The notes: generated from the letters alone by a model not told the origin. DNA of 64,000 nt from Caldilineaceae bacterium (GCA_019637685.1 JAHBVF010000017.1:1-64000); one strand, 5' to 3'; numbered from the stretch's first letter, positions 1-9,459 are shown. Program-made: numbers and translations.

Positions 1-1167
1 GGCGAGGACGAGGAACTGGAGAACGAGCGCCAGCGTTTGGGCAACGCGGAATCTCTGCTGCAACTGGCCCAGACCGCGGGCACACTCATTGACGACGGCG
101 ACGGGGAGTCGCCCGGTGTCATCGATCTCTTCAGCCAGGCCGTGGGGCGATTGGAGCGGCTGGCCCGCATCGACACCAGTATGGCTGTCAGCGCGGATCA
201 GGCCCAGAGCCTGTTGGAGCAACTCTCCGATCTTTCCAGAGAAATTCAGGACTACGCGGACAATCTGGAATTTAACCCGGAGCGGCTGGCCGAGGTGGAA
301 GAACGCCTGCAACTTCTGAGCAATCTGCGCCGCAAATACGGCGATACTGTGGAAGATGTGATTGCCTACGGAAATAAGGCACAGGCCGAACTGGACGATC
401 TGAGTGACTGGGAGGTGAAGACCGCGGCCCTGGAAGCCGACGAAGAGCGGCTGCTGCGGGAGATCGGGCGTCTGGGCGCGGCATTGAGCGCGGCCCGCGC
501 GGCCGCGGGTGAAAGAATGGCCGGCCAGGTGGAGAAAGAACTGGCCGATCTGCGCATGGCCCAGGCCCGCTTTGGCCTCTCATTGGAGCAATCGCCCGCT
601 GCCGACGGCGCGTGGATGCCCGACGGGTCGCGGGTTCATTTTGACCGCACAGGCGTTGACCGGGTGGAATTTTTGATCAGCGCCAACCCCGGCGAACCGC
701 TGAAGCCTATGGCAAAGGTGGCCTCTGGCGGCGAAACAGCCCGGCTGATGCTGGCCCTAAAGAGTGTGTTGGCCCACGCGGACGCCACCCCAGCACTTAT
801 CTTCGATGAAATTGACCAGGGCATTGGCGGGCGGGTCGGCTCGACTGTGGGTGAGAAGCTCTGGCGGCTCACCGGCCAGCAGGCAGAGGCCGGGCAGGAC
901 CTGCGCCATCAGGTCATCTGCATCACCCATTTGCCCCAACTGGCAGCCTACGGCGATCTGCACCTGAGCGTCAATAAACGCATCTATGAGGACGAGGGCG
1001 AACTGCGCACGGGGACGATCGTTACAGCATTGGAAGGCGACGCACGCTTGAATGAGTTGACGCAGATGCTCGGCGCTACTACCCAGGCCGGTCGCCAGTC
1101 TGTGCAGGAAATGCTGGACGAAGTGGCGGCGGTGAAGGGAACGGAGCAGGCATCGGTTCCTGCATAA
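1..1167 (+). CDS. recN: DNA repair protein RecN, C-terminal part (5' truncated)
   Basis: The left edge cuts this gene; 388 codons are visible and the reading frame is open back to base 1. RecN is an SMC-like ATPase that acts early in recombinational repair of double-strand breaks. The first ~180 visible residues are charged and heptad-like, as expected for the RecN coiled coil. They are followed by the C-terminal ATPase lobe with the ABC signature ASGGETARLML (about nt 721-753), Walker B ALIFDEID with the RecN-typical GIGGRVG behind it (about nt 793-835), and the switch histidine in CITHLPQLA (about nt 916-945). The order and spacing are those of an intact RecN C-terminus. Only the N-terminal Walker A half is missing, because of the window edge. 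Confidence 0.93.
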   Translation, partial: GEDEELENERQRLGNAESLLQLAQTAGTLIDDGDGESPGVIDLFSQAVGRLERLARIDTSMAVSADQAQSLLEQLSDLSREIQDYADNLEFNPERLAEVEERLQLLSNLRRKYGDTVEDVIAYGNKAQAELDDLSDWEVKTAALEADEERLLREIGRLGAALSAARAAAGERMAGQVEKELADLRMAQARFGLSLEQSPAADGAWMPDGSRVHFDRTGVDRVEFLISANPGEPLKPMAKVASGGETARLMLALKSVLAHADATPALIFDEIDQGIGGRVGSTVGEKLWRLTGQQAEAGQDLRHQVICITHLPQLAAYGDLHLSVNKRIYEDEGELRTGTIVTALEGDARLNELTQMLGATTQAGRQSVQEMLDEVAAVKGTEQASVPA

Positions 1168-1178
1168 CACTGCTTACA

Positions 1179-1240
1179 GAAACGTGAATCGCAAAACGTG
1201 AGAACGTCCGAACTTTTTCACGTCTCGCGCCTCACGTTTC
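1179..1240. repeat. Palindromic repeat, family 1 (ACGTGA type)
   Basis: Outer arms GAAACGTGA (1179-1187) and TCACGTTTC (1232-1240) are perfect inverted copies, with a second inner pair ACGTGA/TCACGT. It lies between recN and the NfeD gene. Related hairpins occur at 2646, 13936, 34430 and 49097. Confidence 0.7.
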
Positions 1241-1265
1241 CGGCCCACCAAAGGGACGGAAATCC

Positions 1266-2609
1266 ATGAAAAAAATCTGGTCATACTTTCGCATCTTCTA
1301 CCTCTCCAGCCTGTTTCTCGGCCTGCTTCTGCCCACTGTGGGACAGGTGGGGCTGGCAATGGCGGGTGGGGCGGAGCAGGAAACCACCAACCGGGTCCAC
1401 GTGCTTACCTTTCAGGGCGCGGTGACGCCGGTGCTGGGCCAATATATTGTGGACGGGATCGAGGCGGCCCAGGCCAGCGGCGCCAGCGCGGTGATTCTGC
1501 AACTGGACACCCCCGGCGGCAGTGTGGAAGTGACCAAGCATATCGTTCAGGATATGCTCTCTTCGCCTGTGCCGATTGTGGTCTATGTGGCTCCCTCGGC
1601 GGCCCAGGCTGGCAGCGCCGGCACATTCATCACACTGGCCGGGCACGTGGCCGCAATGGCCCCGGGCAGCAGCATCGGCGCGGCCAGTCCCGTGGGCAGT
1701 GGCGGCGAAGATGTGGGCGAAACAATGCAGGCAAAAGTCAAGAATATCCTCAGCGCGGACATCGAAAACCTGGCGTCCCGGCGGGGCGAGGGGGCAGTGG
1801 AATGGGCAGTGGCTGCTGTGCAGGATGCCACCGCGGCCACCGCGGATCGGGCGCTGGCATTGGGTGTCATCGACTTTATTGCCACAGATGTGGCTGACCT
1901 GGCCGAACAGATGGACGGCTTTGTGGTGACTGTGCAAGGCCAGGAAGTAAAATTGCAGACCGCGGGCGCGCTGGTCCAGCGCCTGGACCTTTCGCCTCTT
2001 CAACAATTTCTCAATTTCATCACCAATCCGTCGGTGGCGACGATTCTGCTCACCCTCGGCTCGGTGGGATTGATAGCGGAGATCTACAACCCCGGCACAT
2101 TCATCCCCGGCTCAATCGGTCTGATCAGCCTCTTTCTGGGCCTCTACGCGCTGGGCCAGTTAGATGCCAACTTTGCTGGGCTGGCTCTGGTACTCCTGGG
2201 CATTTTGCTCTTTTTGGCCGAAGCCTTTACGCCCACTTTTGGCGCGCTGGCATTGGGGGGCGCGGCCTCGTTTATTTTCGGCAGCGCCCTGCTCTTTGAC
2301 GCGCCGGGGCTGGCCGTGCCCTGGGTGACGATCCTCACAATGACTGCGTTGATGGGTGCATTTACGGTTTTTGCCGGGGGCAAAGCACTGGCCGCCCAGC
2401 GCCGCCAGCCCATCACCGGGCGGGAAGCGCTCATCGGTTCCATCGCCACTGCGCGCGGCCTCTTTGACGAACAAGGCCGGGGATCCGTCCACACCGCGGG
2501 GGAACTCTGGAATGCCACCCTTGCCAGCGGCAGCCCATCCCCCGAATTGGGGGATCGGATGGTGGTGGAGGGCCGACAGGGCTATACGCTGATAGTACGC
2601 AAGCAGTGA
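1266..2609 (+). CDS. NfeD-family membrane-bound ClpP-class serine protease
   Basis: The 447-residue product has an N-terminal hydrophobic segment (~8-30) and then a ClpP/SppA-like domain (~45-240). The domain carries the LDTPGGS substrate-groove motif and the nucleophile region AGSAGTF, which places Ser117 as the catalytic serine. Lys157 or Lys159 (QAKVK) is a plausible general base, as in the Ser-Lys dyad of archaeal 1510-N proteases. A cluster of about four hydrophobic segments follows (~265-375), then a C-terminal NfeD OB-fold-like domain (~385-447). Family members are thought to act in membrane protein quality control, often with stomatin/flotillin partners; none is adjacent here. The ATG at 1266 begins the signal-like segment; the Shine-Dalgarno is AAAGGGA at about 1251-1257. 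Confidence 0.88.
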   Translation: MKKIWSYFRIFYLSSLFLGLLLPTVGQVGLAMAGGAEQETTNRVHVLTFQGAVTPVLGQYIVDGIEAAQASGASAVILQLDTPGGSVEVTKHIVQDMLSSPVPIVVYVAPSAAQAGSAGTFITLAGHVAAMAPGSSIGAASPVGSGGEDVGETMQAKVKNILSADIENLASRRGEGAVEWAVAAVQDATAATADRALALGVIDFIATDVADLAEQMDGFVVTVQGQEVKLQTAGALVQRLDLSPLQQFLNFITNPSVATILLTLGSVGLIAEIYNPGTFIPGSIGLISLFLGLYALGQLDANFAGLALVLLGILLFLAEAFTPTFGALALGGAASFIFGSALLFDAPGLAVPWVTILTMTALMGAFTVFAGGKALAAQRRQPITGREALIGSIATARGLFDEQGRGSVHTAGELWNATLASGSPSPELGDRMVVEGRQGYTLIVRKQ

Positions 2610-2645
2610 GCGGGCCGCGGAACTTTTGATTTTCCCATTGGGTAT

Positions 2646-2693
2646 GAAGCGTGAGACGTGAGAAGATTCGGATGATCTCACGTCTCACGCTTC
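2646..2693. repeat. Palindromic repeat, family 1, perfect 18-bp arms
   Basis: Arms 2646-2663 and 2676-2693 are perfect reverse complements (GAAGCGTGAGACGTGAGA) around a 12-nt loop. The methyltransferase frame could be read back into this hairpin from a GTG at 2651, which is a reason to prefer the downstream start at 2738. Confidence 0.85.
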
Positions 2694-2737
2694 GCGTTTC
2701 CACAGACCAGCCATCAGACTTCGCAAAGGATTATCCT

Positions 2738-3595
2738 GTGAACCACCAATCCAACACCTGGCGCCAATATCTCACGGACTATAACGAAGGACTGGGACTG
2801 GTCTACGAGCGTTTTGTGCTCAACGATTTTCTGGACGACCTGCGCCGAAAATATAACATCCGTTCGGTGTTGGAAGCGCCCCTCTACGGAATGGCCGGTG
2901 TCAGCGGCATCAACAGCTATGAATTGGCGAAGGCCGGGGTGGCGGTCACACTGGTGGACGATACGCCGGAGCGGCTGAGCGGGGTGGAGCGCATCTGGCG
3001 GGAGGACTTGCAGCAGCCGGTCAATCTGGTGGGTGTGCAGCCCGACGAATGGGGCCGGTTGCCCTTTGCCGACAATAGCTTCGATATGGCCTGGTGCTGG
3101 GCCAGCCTCTGGTACATCTCGGACCCGGCAGGGCTGCTGCGGGAACTGGCGCGGGTGAGCCGGGATGTGGTTTTTGTGGCTATGCCCAACAATATTCAGG
3201 TGGGCTATTGGATGCGCAAACTGGTGATCGACCGAGAATTCTTCGCCCGCCACGACGAACGCTGGACCGAAACCGGGCGCATCCGCCGCGTTCTGGCCCA
3301 GGCAAAAGTGCGCTTTGTGGGCGAAGGCGTGTTGGACACACCGCCCTGGCCGGATACGGTTATGCCTGCCAACGAAGTGTTGAAACGGTTGGGGATTCGC
3401 AGCCGCAAACTGGAGGAACAGTTCACCGGCGACGGCTGGCAGTGGAGCACAATGGCCTACTATACGGGGGCGCAGCCCGAACTCCGGGAACGGGTGATGA
3501 AATACGCCTGGCTGGATCACGCGCCATTGCCCTGGCAAGTGAAGGCAATTTGGGCACATCACCGCTATCTGGTGGGACGGGTGGCGGCTGGTTGA
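2738..3595 (+). CDS. Class I SAM-dependent methyltransferase
   Basis: A GTG at 2738 is chosen because AAGGA (2726-2730) sits 7 nt upstream and the frame further upstream is a palindromic repeat; the product is 285 aa. The N-terminal half has a Rossmann-like start (VLEAPLYGMAGVSG) with an acidic strand-2 end (VTLVDD). The post-motif LPFADNSFDMAW matches the PF..SFD segment typical of Methyltransf_11-type enzymes, with the expected loop before LLRELARV. The glycine-rich motif I is atypical, with no E/DxGxGxG. The substrate is unknown. The gene stands alone between an NfeD protease and a convergent GCS2 ligase, so context gives no pathway. Confidence 0.7.
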   Translation: MNHQSNTWRQYLTDYNEGLGLVYERFVLNDFLDDLRRKYNIRSVLEAPLYGMAGVSGINSYELAKAGVAVTLVDDTPERLSGVERIWREDLQQPVNLVGVQPDEWGRLPFADNSFDMAWCWASLWYISDPAGLLRELARVSRDVVFVAMPNNIQVGYWMRKLVIDREFFARHDERWTETGRIRRVLAQAKVRFVGEGVLDTPPWPDTVMPANEVLKRLGIRSRKLEEQFTGDGWQWSTMAYYTGAQPELRERVMKYAWLDHAPLPWQVKAIWAHHRYLVGRVAAG

Positions 3596-3621
3596 CAGGC
3601 CCACGTGCCACCGGCGGCCTG

Positions 3622-4917
3622 TTAGCGGTTATCTACCGCCTGCACCTGCACGAAATCCAACAGACCTTCCATTCCCTTCTGCAAAAAGACCCGGCGCGCG
3701 GCCTGCGCCGGGTCTTCCTTTTTCTCCAGGCGCTGCCAGAGAGGTGCAAAATAGATTTCCTCGCCCAGCCCCCGCGCGGCCACTGCTTCTTCGGCCAGAC
3801 GCAGGATGCCTTCCAAAAAGTCCTGGGCTGGCTCGGGCGCGGCCAGCCCGGAAGTGATAACCGAGCGGTGCCACGAACGCATACGCAGCCAATAATTTGG
3901 CCCCAGCCGCTCGGTCACAAAATCGTGGATTGTTTCGGCGGCTTCCACCAGCCCCAGGCAGAGCGCGCTGACTACCATAGATTCGCTGGCAGGCTGCTGG
4001 CAGGCCGGGCGCAATTCCACAGTGGCATAGGCTGTGCGCAGGCGCGCACTGTGCCAGATGTAGTGGTCGTGGAGCAGAAAATCGTCGAACTCCACAGGCC
4101 CGGCGCGCAGTTTCTCATCAAAACGCCCCCAGTCCGGCACCAGATACGTCCCTTCCCGGCGTAGGAGCACATCCAATTTGGCCAGACGCGCGATGAATTC
4201 TTCAATCGAATCGTAGGCCGTGACGGGCATTCCGTGGCGCTGATCAAAGGGCGTGGTGCTGCACATGTGGCCCTCCCGGGTGGAGGCAAAGCCGAGCAAT
4301 TGGCCGCCCACCACCGGGGAGTTGGCGCAGAGAGCGATGATCACCGGGGCCATCAGCAGGCCGGTGTTGAGCTGGGTGAGCAGTTCGGGGCGGGCAATGT
4401 CGATCTGGGCCTGGTCGCTGGCCGTGACCGCATACCAGAACCACTCGTCGCCCATCCGTTCCAGCAGTGCTTCGTAGCGCTGTTTGGGAGTCAACAGGGG
4501 CAGAGAAGGGGGGGAGACGGGCTGGATGCCGTAGCCCAGCACCCGCCAGTTGCGCGCGGCGGCTGCATCCACCAGACGGGACAGCGCGGCCTGATAGCTC
4601 TGCTCCACCTGAAAGAGATCGGCGCAGGGGCGGGTATTGATTTCAATGGTCCCTTTGCCCACTTCCAGCGCGTAGCTGAACTCTGGCCCGGAGAGACTCA
4701 CCAGCAGGTCGGGATAGGCCGAGTCGTATTTGGGCGTCAGATCGCCCGGCGCGGCCAGCGCAGGAAAGAGTTCGGACACATCCACAAATGCCCCATTCGC
4801 GTCCACCAGCGGGTGCTCGGCTTCCCGGCCAATTGTGCGCGGCCCGCGCAATTTCTGCGGGAACGCGACAGTGAATTCGTCAGTCAGGGCTTGGAGATTG
4901 GCGATTGGCGATTTCAT
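3622..4917 (-). CDS. Glutamate-cysteine ligase, GCS2 family
   Basis: The 431-residue product resembles the GCS2 (plant/EgtA-like) branch of ATP-dependent glutamate-cysteine ligases, which make gamma-glutamylcysteine. The family core GREAEHPLVD lies near residue 30, and a Glu/His/Arg-rich ATP-grasp-like core follows (LEVGKGTIEINTRP; later IWHSARLRT and TVELRPACQQP). Length is normal. No glutathione synthetase or ergothioneine gene is adjacent. The start is uncertain: the first ~9 codons (MKSPIANLQ) are encoded by an iterated CCAATCGCCAATC tract that looks like intergenic repeat, and no clear ribosome site precedes it. The downstream gene on the same strand side is unrelated, and the upstream HAD gene has the same orientation 53 bp away. 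Confidence 0.75.
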   Translation of the reverse strand: MKSPIANLQALTDEFTVAFPQKLRGPRTIGREAEHPLVDANGAFVDVSELFPALAAPGDLTPKYDSAYPDLLVSLSGPEFSYALEVGKGTIEINTRPCADLFQVEQSYQAALSRLVDAAAARNWRVLGYGIQPVSPPSLPLLTPKQRYEALLERMGDEWFWYAVTASDQAQIDIARPELLTQLNTGLLMAPVIIALCANSPVVGGQLLGFASTREGHMCSTTPFDQRHGMPVTAYDSIEEFIARLAKLDVLLRREGTYLVPDWGRFDEKLRAGPVEFDDFLLHDHYIWHSARLRTAYATVELRPACQQPASESMVVSALCLGLVEAAETIHDFVTERLGPNYWLRMRSWHRSVITSGLAAPEPAQDFLEGILRLAEEAVAARGLGEEIYFAPLWQRLEKKEDPAQAARRVFLQKGMEGLLDFVQVQAVDNR

Positions 4918-4970
4918 CGGGAGTGAACAGCGGTGTCCAGTGAGCGGTTAGTTGTTAACAGGTATTTTTG

Positions 4971-5792
4971 TTACAAATAGGACGGGTAGCGGTTGATGGG
5001 CTGGAAGACGGGCGGGGTGTAGACAGGCAGGCGACGGAGCAGGTCGGGCAGTTCGGCGTAGCTTCGACAGATGGCGTTGGCCCGGCTCTTTTCGCTGCCC
5101 CGGTCTTTGATGCCGGTGAAGAGGATCGCCTTCATGCCAATCGCCAGGGGGCCGGCCACGTCGTTGCTCTCCCGGTCGCCGATGTGGACCATCTCATTGG
5201 GCGCGGTGTGCATGCCCAGTGCAGCCTGACGGAAGACTTTGGCCGCGGGTTTGGACGCGCCCACTTCGTCGGAAAAGATAAAGTGGCTGAAGTATTGGAG
5301 CAGGCCGTGGCGTTGGAGCAGATAGCGCAGCCCTCGCCCGGTGGTGTGAATGGTGTCGGAGATGATGCCCAGTTTGTACTGCTGTTGCAGAAGTTCCAGG
5401 GTTCCGTGAATGCCCGGCGCAAAGTCTGGCGGGATACGCACTTCCATATCCTCGATCTCCCGCACCAGTTCGTCCACTTCCCGCATCAGCCCGGCGAATT
5501 TGCCCGGCTCCGGGCGCAGGCCCAGATAGTCATAGGCGTCGTACAGACGAGAAGCCACACCGGGCGTGCGGTGCTGGGAATGCCATTCGTCGCTGAAGTT
5601 CTGATTGGCGTGTTGATAGGCCGCGGCGGCCTGGGCATAGCTGATATGCGGGTAATTCTGTGTAATCCGCGCGGCAAAAAGCTGAATCCGGGACTCCACC
5701 TTGCCGGGCAGCCCCATTGCTGCACGCTTGGGTTCGTCAGAATCGTCGATGGCGATGGTATCCCAGAAATCGAAGGTAATGGCTTCGATCAT
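4971..5792 (-). CDS. HAD-superfamily hydrolase (subfamily IA)
   Basis: The 273-residue product starts at the ATG whose complement is 5790-5792, behind GAGGA five bases upstream; longer upstream reading lacks any HAD character. Motif I is FDFWDT with nucleophile Asp in the first ten residues, motif II is IISDT, the motif III lysine is in GASKPAAKVF, and motif IV is HIGDRESND. This set defines a Mg-dependent phosphatase/haloacid-dehalogenase fold with a helical cap between motifs I and II. The substrate cannot be read from sequence. A divergent arrangement with the glycine riboswitch/gcvP transcript suggests independent regulation. Confidence 0.85.
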   Translation of the reverse strand: MIEAITFDFWDTIAIDDSDEPKRAAMGLPGKVESRIQLFAARITQNYPHISYAQAAAAYQHANQNFSDEWHSQHRTPGVASRLYDAYDYLGLRPEPGKFAGLMREVDELVREIEDMEVRIPPDFAPGIHGTLELLQQQYKLGIISDTIHTTGRGLRYLLQRHGLLQYFSHFIFSDEVGASKPAAKVFRQAALGMHTAPNEMVHIGDRESNDVAGPLAIGMKAILFTGIKDRGSEKSRANAICRSYAELPDLLRRLPVYTPPVFQPINRYPSYL

Positions 5793-6012
5793 ATAAATCC
5801 TCGTAGCTGTTTTGTTATACTGTCGTTGTGGGGCGGCCCACCGTTCATCATAGCACAGGCCGGGGCGCGACGAAAACGCCGGCAGCCAGCCCACACGCGC
5901 GCAAGGCTGTAATGCAAGTTGGGCGCGTGCGGTGCTGATTCCGGGAATCGGTTGCCCCCAATCTGAATTGCGCCCCGCGCAATCGCACGTTTTCTTTCCC
6001 TGCCATTCCGTG

Positions 6013-6018
6013 TATACT
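6013..6018 (+). promoter_or_regulatory. Probable -10 box for the gcvP riboswitch transcript
   Basis: TATACT lies about 30 nt before the first riboswitch aptamer, the right place for the transcript start. No convincing -35 hexamer is seen. The same TATACT hexamer appears at other predicted promoters in this window. Confidence 0.5.
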
Positions 6019-6045
6019 ATAGCCACAACCAAATCATCGGGCGCA

Positions 6046-6299
6046 AACGATGTGGCGAGAGAGACCCTGACCCAGGGCGCCGAAGGTGCAAGCGCAGGGA
6101 GAGCGCCCCTCCCCCTGCGTGACACTCTCAGGCAAAAGGATCGTCGCACAGTAGCCGCTCTGGAAAGCGTTGTATCAGCCAGAAGTTCGACTTTTTTCTG
6201 AAAAGCCGAACTTCTGGCTGGCGCAACCACCGACGGGGCAAATCCCAGTCTGGCTCTCCCCAGCCAGCGGGATCAATCTCTCAGGTCCAGGACAGAGTA
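6046..6299 (+). ncRNA. Tandem glycine riboswitch (two aptamers)
   Basis: Aptamer 1 (about 6052-6150) shows the conserved CGCCGAAGG-GCAAGC core and ACTCTCAGGCAAAAGGA. Aptamer 2 (about 6158-6297) shows CACCGACGGGGCAAA and ATCTCTCAGGTCCAGGACAGAG, closing with CTCTGG at 6158. A short linker joins them, as in cooperative glycine riboswitches. The element precedes gcvP and is followed by an intrinsic terminator, so it most likely lets gcvP be transcribed when glycine is abundant. Unusually, the P2 arm of aptamer 2 is extended by a palindrome of a repeat family found elsewhere in the window. Confidence 0.93.
6177..6219. repeat. Palindromic repeat, family 2, inside aptamer 2
   Basis: Arms 6177-6189 (AGCCAGAAGTTCG) and 6207-6219 are perfect inverted copies and continue inward, with one mismatch, through CTTTT/AAAAG to a TTCTG loop. 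The core AGAAGTTCGACTTTT is the same as the free-standing copy at 25546. Confidence 0.85.
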
Positions 6300-6300
6300 G

Positions 6301-6331
6301 ACGGGCATTCATTTGGAATGCCCGTTTTTTG
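6301..6331 (+). terminator. Intrinsic terminator of the glycine riboswitch
   Basis: A perfect 10-bp stem ACGGGCATTC / GAATGCCCGT with a 5-nt loop is followed directly by a run of T. It begins a few bases after the closing CAGAG of aptamer 2, so it is the likely expression platform. Confidence 0.9.
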
Positions 6332-6349
6332 TTGCCCTCTGGTCAACTC

Positions 6350-6381
6350 AGAAGCTCGACTTTTCAAAAAGTTGATCTTCT
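6350..6381. repeat. Palindromic repeat, family 2, between terminator and gcvP
   Basis: AGAAGCTCGACTTTT and AAAAGTTGATCTTCT form an imperfect inverted repeat (two mismatches) around a single C. It ends about 18 nt before the gcvP ribosome site. Confidence 0.7.
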
Positions 6382-6411
6382 CCCGCTTCCCAGTATCAGA
6401 GGAGAAACCCA

Positions 6412-9354
6412 ATGGAACAGACACTGACGACCGCCCGCACATCTGCTGTCCCCGCCAATGGCCGCGGCCCTGCCCGCCACACAGGCCAGGCCAGTCTGCT
6501 CGCGCCCACCGATGCTTTTGTAGAGCGCCATCTCGGCCCCAACCCGGCTGAAGTGGACGAGATGCTGTCCCAAATTGGGCTGTCTTCTCTGGATGAACTC
6601 ATCGACCAGACTGTCCCCGCAACCATTCGCCTGAAGCGTGCCCTGCGTCTGCCCGCGCCCCGCCCAGAATCGGATGTGCTGGCTGAAATGGCGGCGATGG
6701 CTGCCAAGAATCAGGTCTATCGCTCTTTTATCGGGATGGGCTACTACGACACCCTCACCCCCGGCGTCATCCTGCGCAATGTTATGGAAAACCCCGGCTG
6801 GTACACCCAATACACCCCCTATCAGGCCGAGATTGCCCAGGGGCGTCTGGAGGCGCTGCTCAATTTCCAGACAATGATCAGCGACCTGACCGGGCTGGAC
6901 ATTGCCAACGCCTCGCTGTTGGACGAGTCCACCGCGGCGGCCGAGGCAATGGTGATGTGCAAACGGGCGCAGAAGCGGAGTTCCCAGGCCAATGCCTTTT
7001 TCGTCTCGGAGAAATGCCATCCCCAGACGATTGATGTGGTGAAAGGCCGGGCCGAGCCGCTGGGCTATGAAGTGATTGTCGGCGATCACCGCAGCTATAC
7101 CCCTGATTCGGAGATTTTCGGTGTGCTGCTCCAATACCCCGACACAGAGGGAACCGTCCACGATTTGCGCGGCTTTGTGGAACAGGCCCACGCGGCTGAC
7201 GCGCTGGTTGTCGTCGCCACGGACCTGCTGGCTCTGACCCTTCTCACCCCGCCCGGCGACTTCGGCGCGGACATCGCGGTGGGCAACAGCCAGCGCTTTG
7301 GCGTGCCTCTGGGCTACGGCGGCCCCCACGCCGCGTTTATGGCAACGACCGACGATCTCAAGCGGATTATGCCCGGTCGTCTGGTGGGTGTCTCCAAGGA
7401 TGCCGAAGGCAAAATGGCTATGCGCCTGGCCCTGCAAACCCGAGAGCAGCACATCCGCCGGGACAAAGCCACCAGCAACATTTGCACGGCCCAGGTGCTT
7501 CTGGCCATAATGGCGTCCATGTATGCGGTCTATCACGGACCGGATGGTCTGCGCCGTATCGCACGCCGGGTGCAACTGCTCACCACAATTCTGGCGGGCG
7601 AGCTGCGGCGTCACGGCTATCGCCTGGGCGACGGGCCGGTCTTCGACACCCTGAAGATCAGCCGCGGCCCCAGCAGCCAGGACGAGCTGATCGAAGAGGC
7701 CCTTTCCCGCCAGGTAAATCTGCGCATCTACAGCGACGGCGCGGTGGGCGTCTCTCTGGACGAAGCCACGACTGAGCAGGAACTGCGCACACTCCTGGAA
7801 ATCTTCGGCGTGGATGGGGACGAGGAGTTGGAGGGGCTGGCCGAGGCCGCGGATCTGGACTATCCCACGCCCTTTGCCCGCAACAGTGATTTTCTCACCC
7901 ATCCGATTTTCAATGTCATCGGTTCAGAAACCGAGATGCTGCGCTACATCACAAAGCTGGAAAACCGGGACCTCTCCCTGGCCCATTCGATGATTTCCCT
8001 CGGCTCTTGCACGATGAAACTCAACGCTACCACAGAGATGATTCCTGTCACCTGGCCGGGTTTCGGTCGTCTGCACCCTTTTGTGCCCACCCAGCAGGCC
8101 CAGGGCTATGCCGAGCTTTTCTCCAAATTGAGCCAGGCATTGGCCGAAGTGACCGGCTTCCACGCCGTCTCCCTCCAACCCAACGCGGGCTCCCAGGGCG
8201 AATACGCTGGGCTGATGGTGATCCGGGCCTGGCATCGCAGCCGGGGCGACGATCAGCGCACCATCTGCCTCATCCCGTCCTCCGCCCACGGCACAAATCC
8301 GGCCAGCGCGGTAATGGCCGGGATGGATGTGGTGGTGGTGGCTTGTGACGACAACGGCAATATCGATGTGGACGATCTGCGCGCCAAAGCCGAGAACGCG
8401 GGGGAAAATCTGGCCGCGCTGATGGTCACATACCCCAGTACCCACGGCGTCTTTGAGGAGGCGATTGTGGAGATGTGCCGCATTGTTCACCAACGGGGCG
8501 GCCAGGTCTATATGGACGGGGCCAATATGAACGCACAGGTGGGGCTGTGCCGCCCCGGCGACATCGGCGCGGATGTCTGCCACCTGAATCTGCACAAAAC
8601 CTTCTGCATTCCCCACGGCGGCGGCGGGCCAGGGATGGGGCCGATCTGCGTGGCCAAGCATCTGACGCCCTTTCTGCCCGGCAGTGCAGTTGTGCCCGGT
8701 GTGGGCGGCGAGCGGGCCATTCCTGCCATTTCGGCTGCGCCCTGGGGCAGCGCCAGTATTCTGCCCATCTCCTACGCCTATATTGCAATGATGGGCGGCA
8801 GCGGGCTGACCCAGGCCACGCGATATGCCATTCTCAACGCCAATTATATGGCGGCCCGGCTGGCCGAAGCCTATCCGGTACTCTATACCGGGGCTAACGG
8901 CTGGGTCGCCCACGAGTGTATCATCGACACCCGTCCGTTGAAGGAGTTCGGGGTGCAGGTGGAAGACATTGCCAAACGGCTGATCGACTACGGCTTCCAC
9001 GCGCCCACAATGTCCTTCCCTGTGGCGGGCACGCTGATGATCGAGCCAACAGAGAGCGAATCCAAAGACGAACTGGACCGCTTCTGTGATGCAATGCTGG
9101 CGATCCGGGCCGAGGCCGCCGCGGTGGAACAGGGCGATCTGACACCAGAACAAAGCCCGCTGCACTACGCGCCCCACACAGCCGCTGCCATCATCAGCGC
9201 TGACTGGGATCGGGTCTACAGCCGGGAAGAAGGAGCCTTCCCCGCGCCGTGGGTGAAGGAGAACAAATTCTGGCCCTTCGTGGCCCGTGTCGATAATGTC
9301 TACGGCGACCGCAATCTGGTCTGCGCCTGCCCACCGCTGGAGGCATACGCGTAG
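6412..9354 (+). CDS. gcvP: Glycine dehydrogenase (decarboxylating), P protein
   Basis: The 980-residue product is the single-chain P protein of the glycine cleavage system, a PLP enzyme that decarboxylates glycine and passes aminomethyl to lipoyl-GcvH. The N-terminal GDC-P half begins with FVERHLGP and contains GMGYYDT and NASLLDEST. The C-terminal catalytic half carries the PLP lysine in [15 protein letters not shown], at Lys729. Length is that of the fused form, not the split PA/PB form. The ATG at 6412 follows GAGGAG by a normal spacing. It is controlled by the glycine riboswitch and terminator upstream. gcvT and gcvH are not in the window. Confidence 0.97.
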   Translation: MEQTLTTARTSAVPANGRGPARHTGQASLLAPTDAFVERHLGPNPAEVDEMLSQIGLSSLDELIDQTVPATIRLKRALRLPAPRPESDVLAEMAAMAAKNQVYRSFIGMGYYDTLTPGVILRNVMENPGWYTQYTPYQAEIAQGRLEALLNFQTMISDLTGLDIANASLLDESTAAAEAMVMCKRAQKRSSQANAFFVSEKCHPQTIDVVKGRAEPLGYEVIVGDHRSYTPDSEIFGVLLQYPDTEGTVHDLRGFVEQAHAADALVVVATDLLALTLLTPPGDFGADIAVGNSQRFGVPLGYGGPHAAFMATTDDLKRIMPGRLVGVSKDAEGKMAMRLALQTREQHIRRDKATSNICTAQVLLAIMASMYAVYHGPDGLRRIARRVQLLTTILAGELRRHGYRLGDGPVFDTLKISRGPSSQDELIEEALSRQVNLRIYSDGAVGVSLDEATTEQELRTLLEIFGVDGDEELEGLAEAADLDYPTPFARNSDFLTHPIFNVIGSETEMLRYITKLENRDLSLAHSMISLGSCTMKLNATTEMIPVTWPGFGRLHPFVPTQQAQGYAELFSKLSQALAEVTGFHAVSLQPNAGSQGEYAGLMVIRAWHRSRGDDQRTICLIPSSAHGTNPASAVMAGMDVVVVACDDNGNIDVDDLRAKAENAGENLAALMVTYPSTHGVFEEAIVEMCRIVHQRGGQVYMDGANMNAQVGLCRPGDIGADVCHLNLHKTFCIPHGGGGPGMGPICVAKHLTPFLPGSAVVPGVGGERAIPAISAAPWGSASILPISYAYIAMMGGSGLTQATRYAILNANYMAARLAEAYPVLYTGANGWVAHECIIDTRPLKEFGVQVEDIAKRLIDYGFHAPTMSFPVAGTLMIEPTESESKDELDRFCDAMLAIRAEAAAVEQGDLTPEQSPLHYAPHTAAAIISADWDRVYSREEGAFPAPWVKENKFWPFVARVDNVYGDRNLVCACPPLEAYA

Positions 9355-9417
9355 AGGGGTAGTACGTATCTGACAAGCGCGCAAACAGCGGCTATTTGTG
9401 CTGCTCGCTGTGGAAAA

Positions 9418-9459
9418 GTGTGGGAATGGGCTGCAACTTCCCACACCTCCATAGTTTTT
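9418..9459 (+). terminator. Weak terminator-like hairpin after gcvP
   Basis: GTGTGGGAA (9418-9426) and TTCCCACAC (9438-9446) form a 9-bp stem. A run of five T follows only after eight further bases, so termination efficiency is doubtful. Confidence 0.4.
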
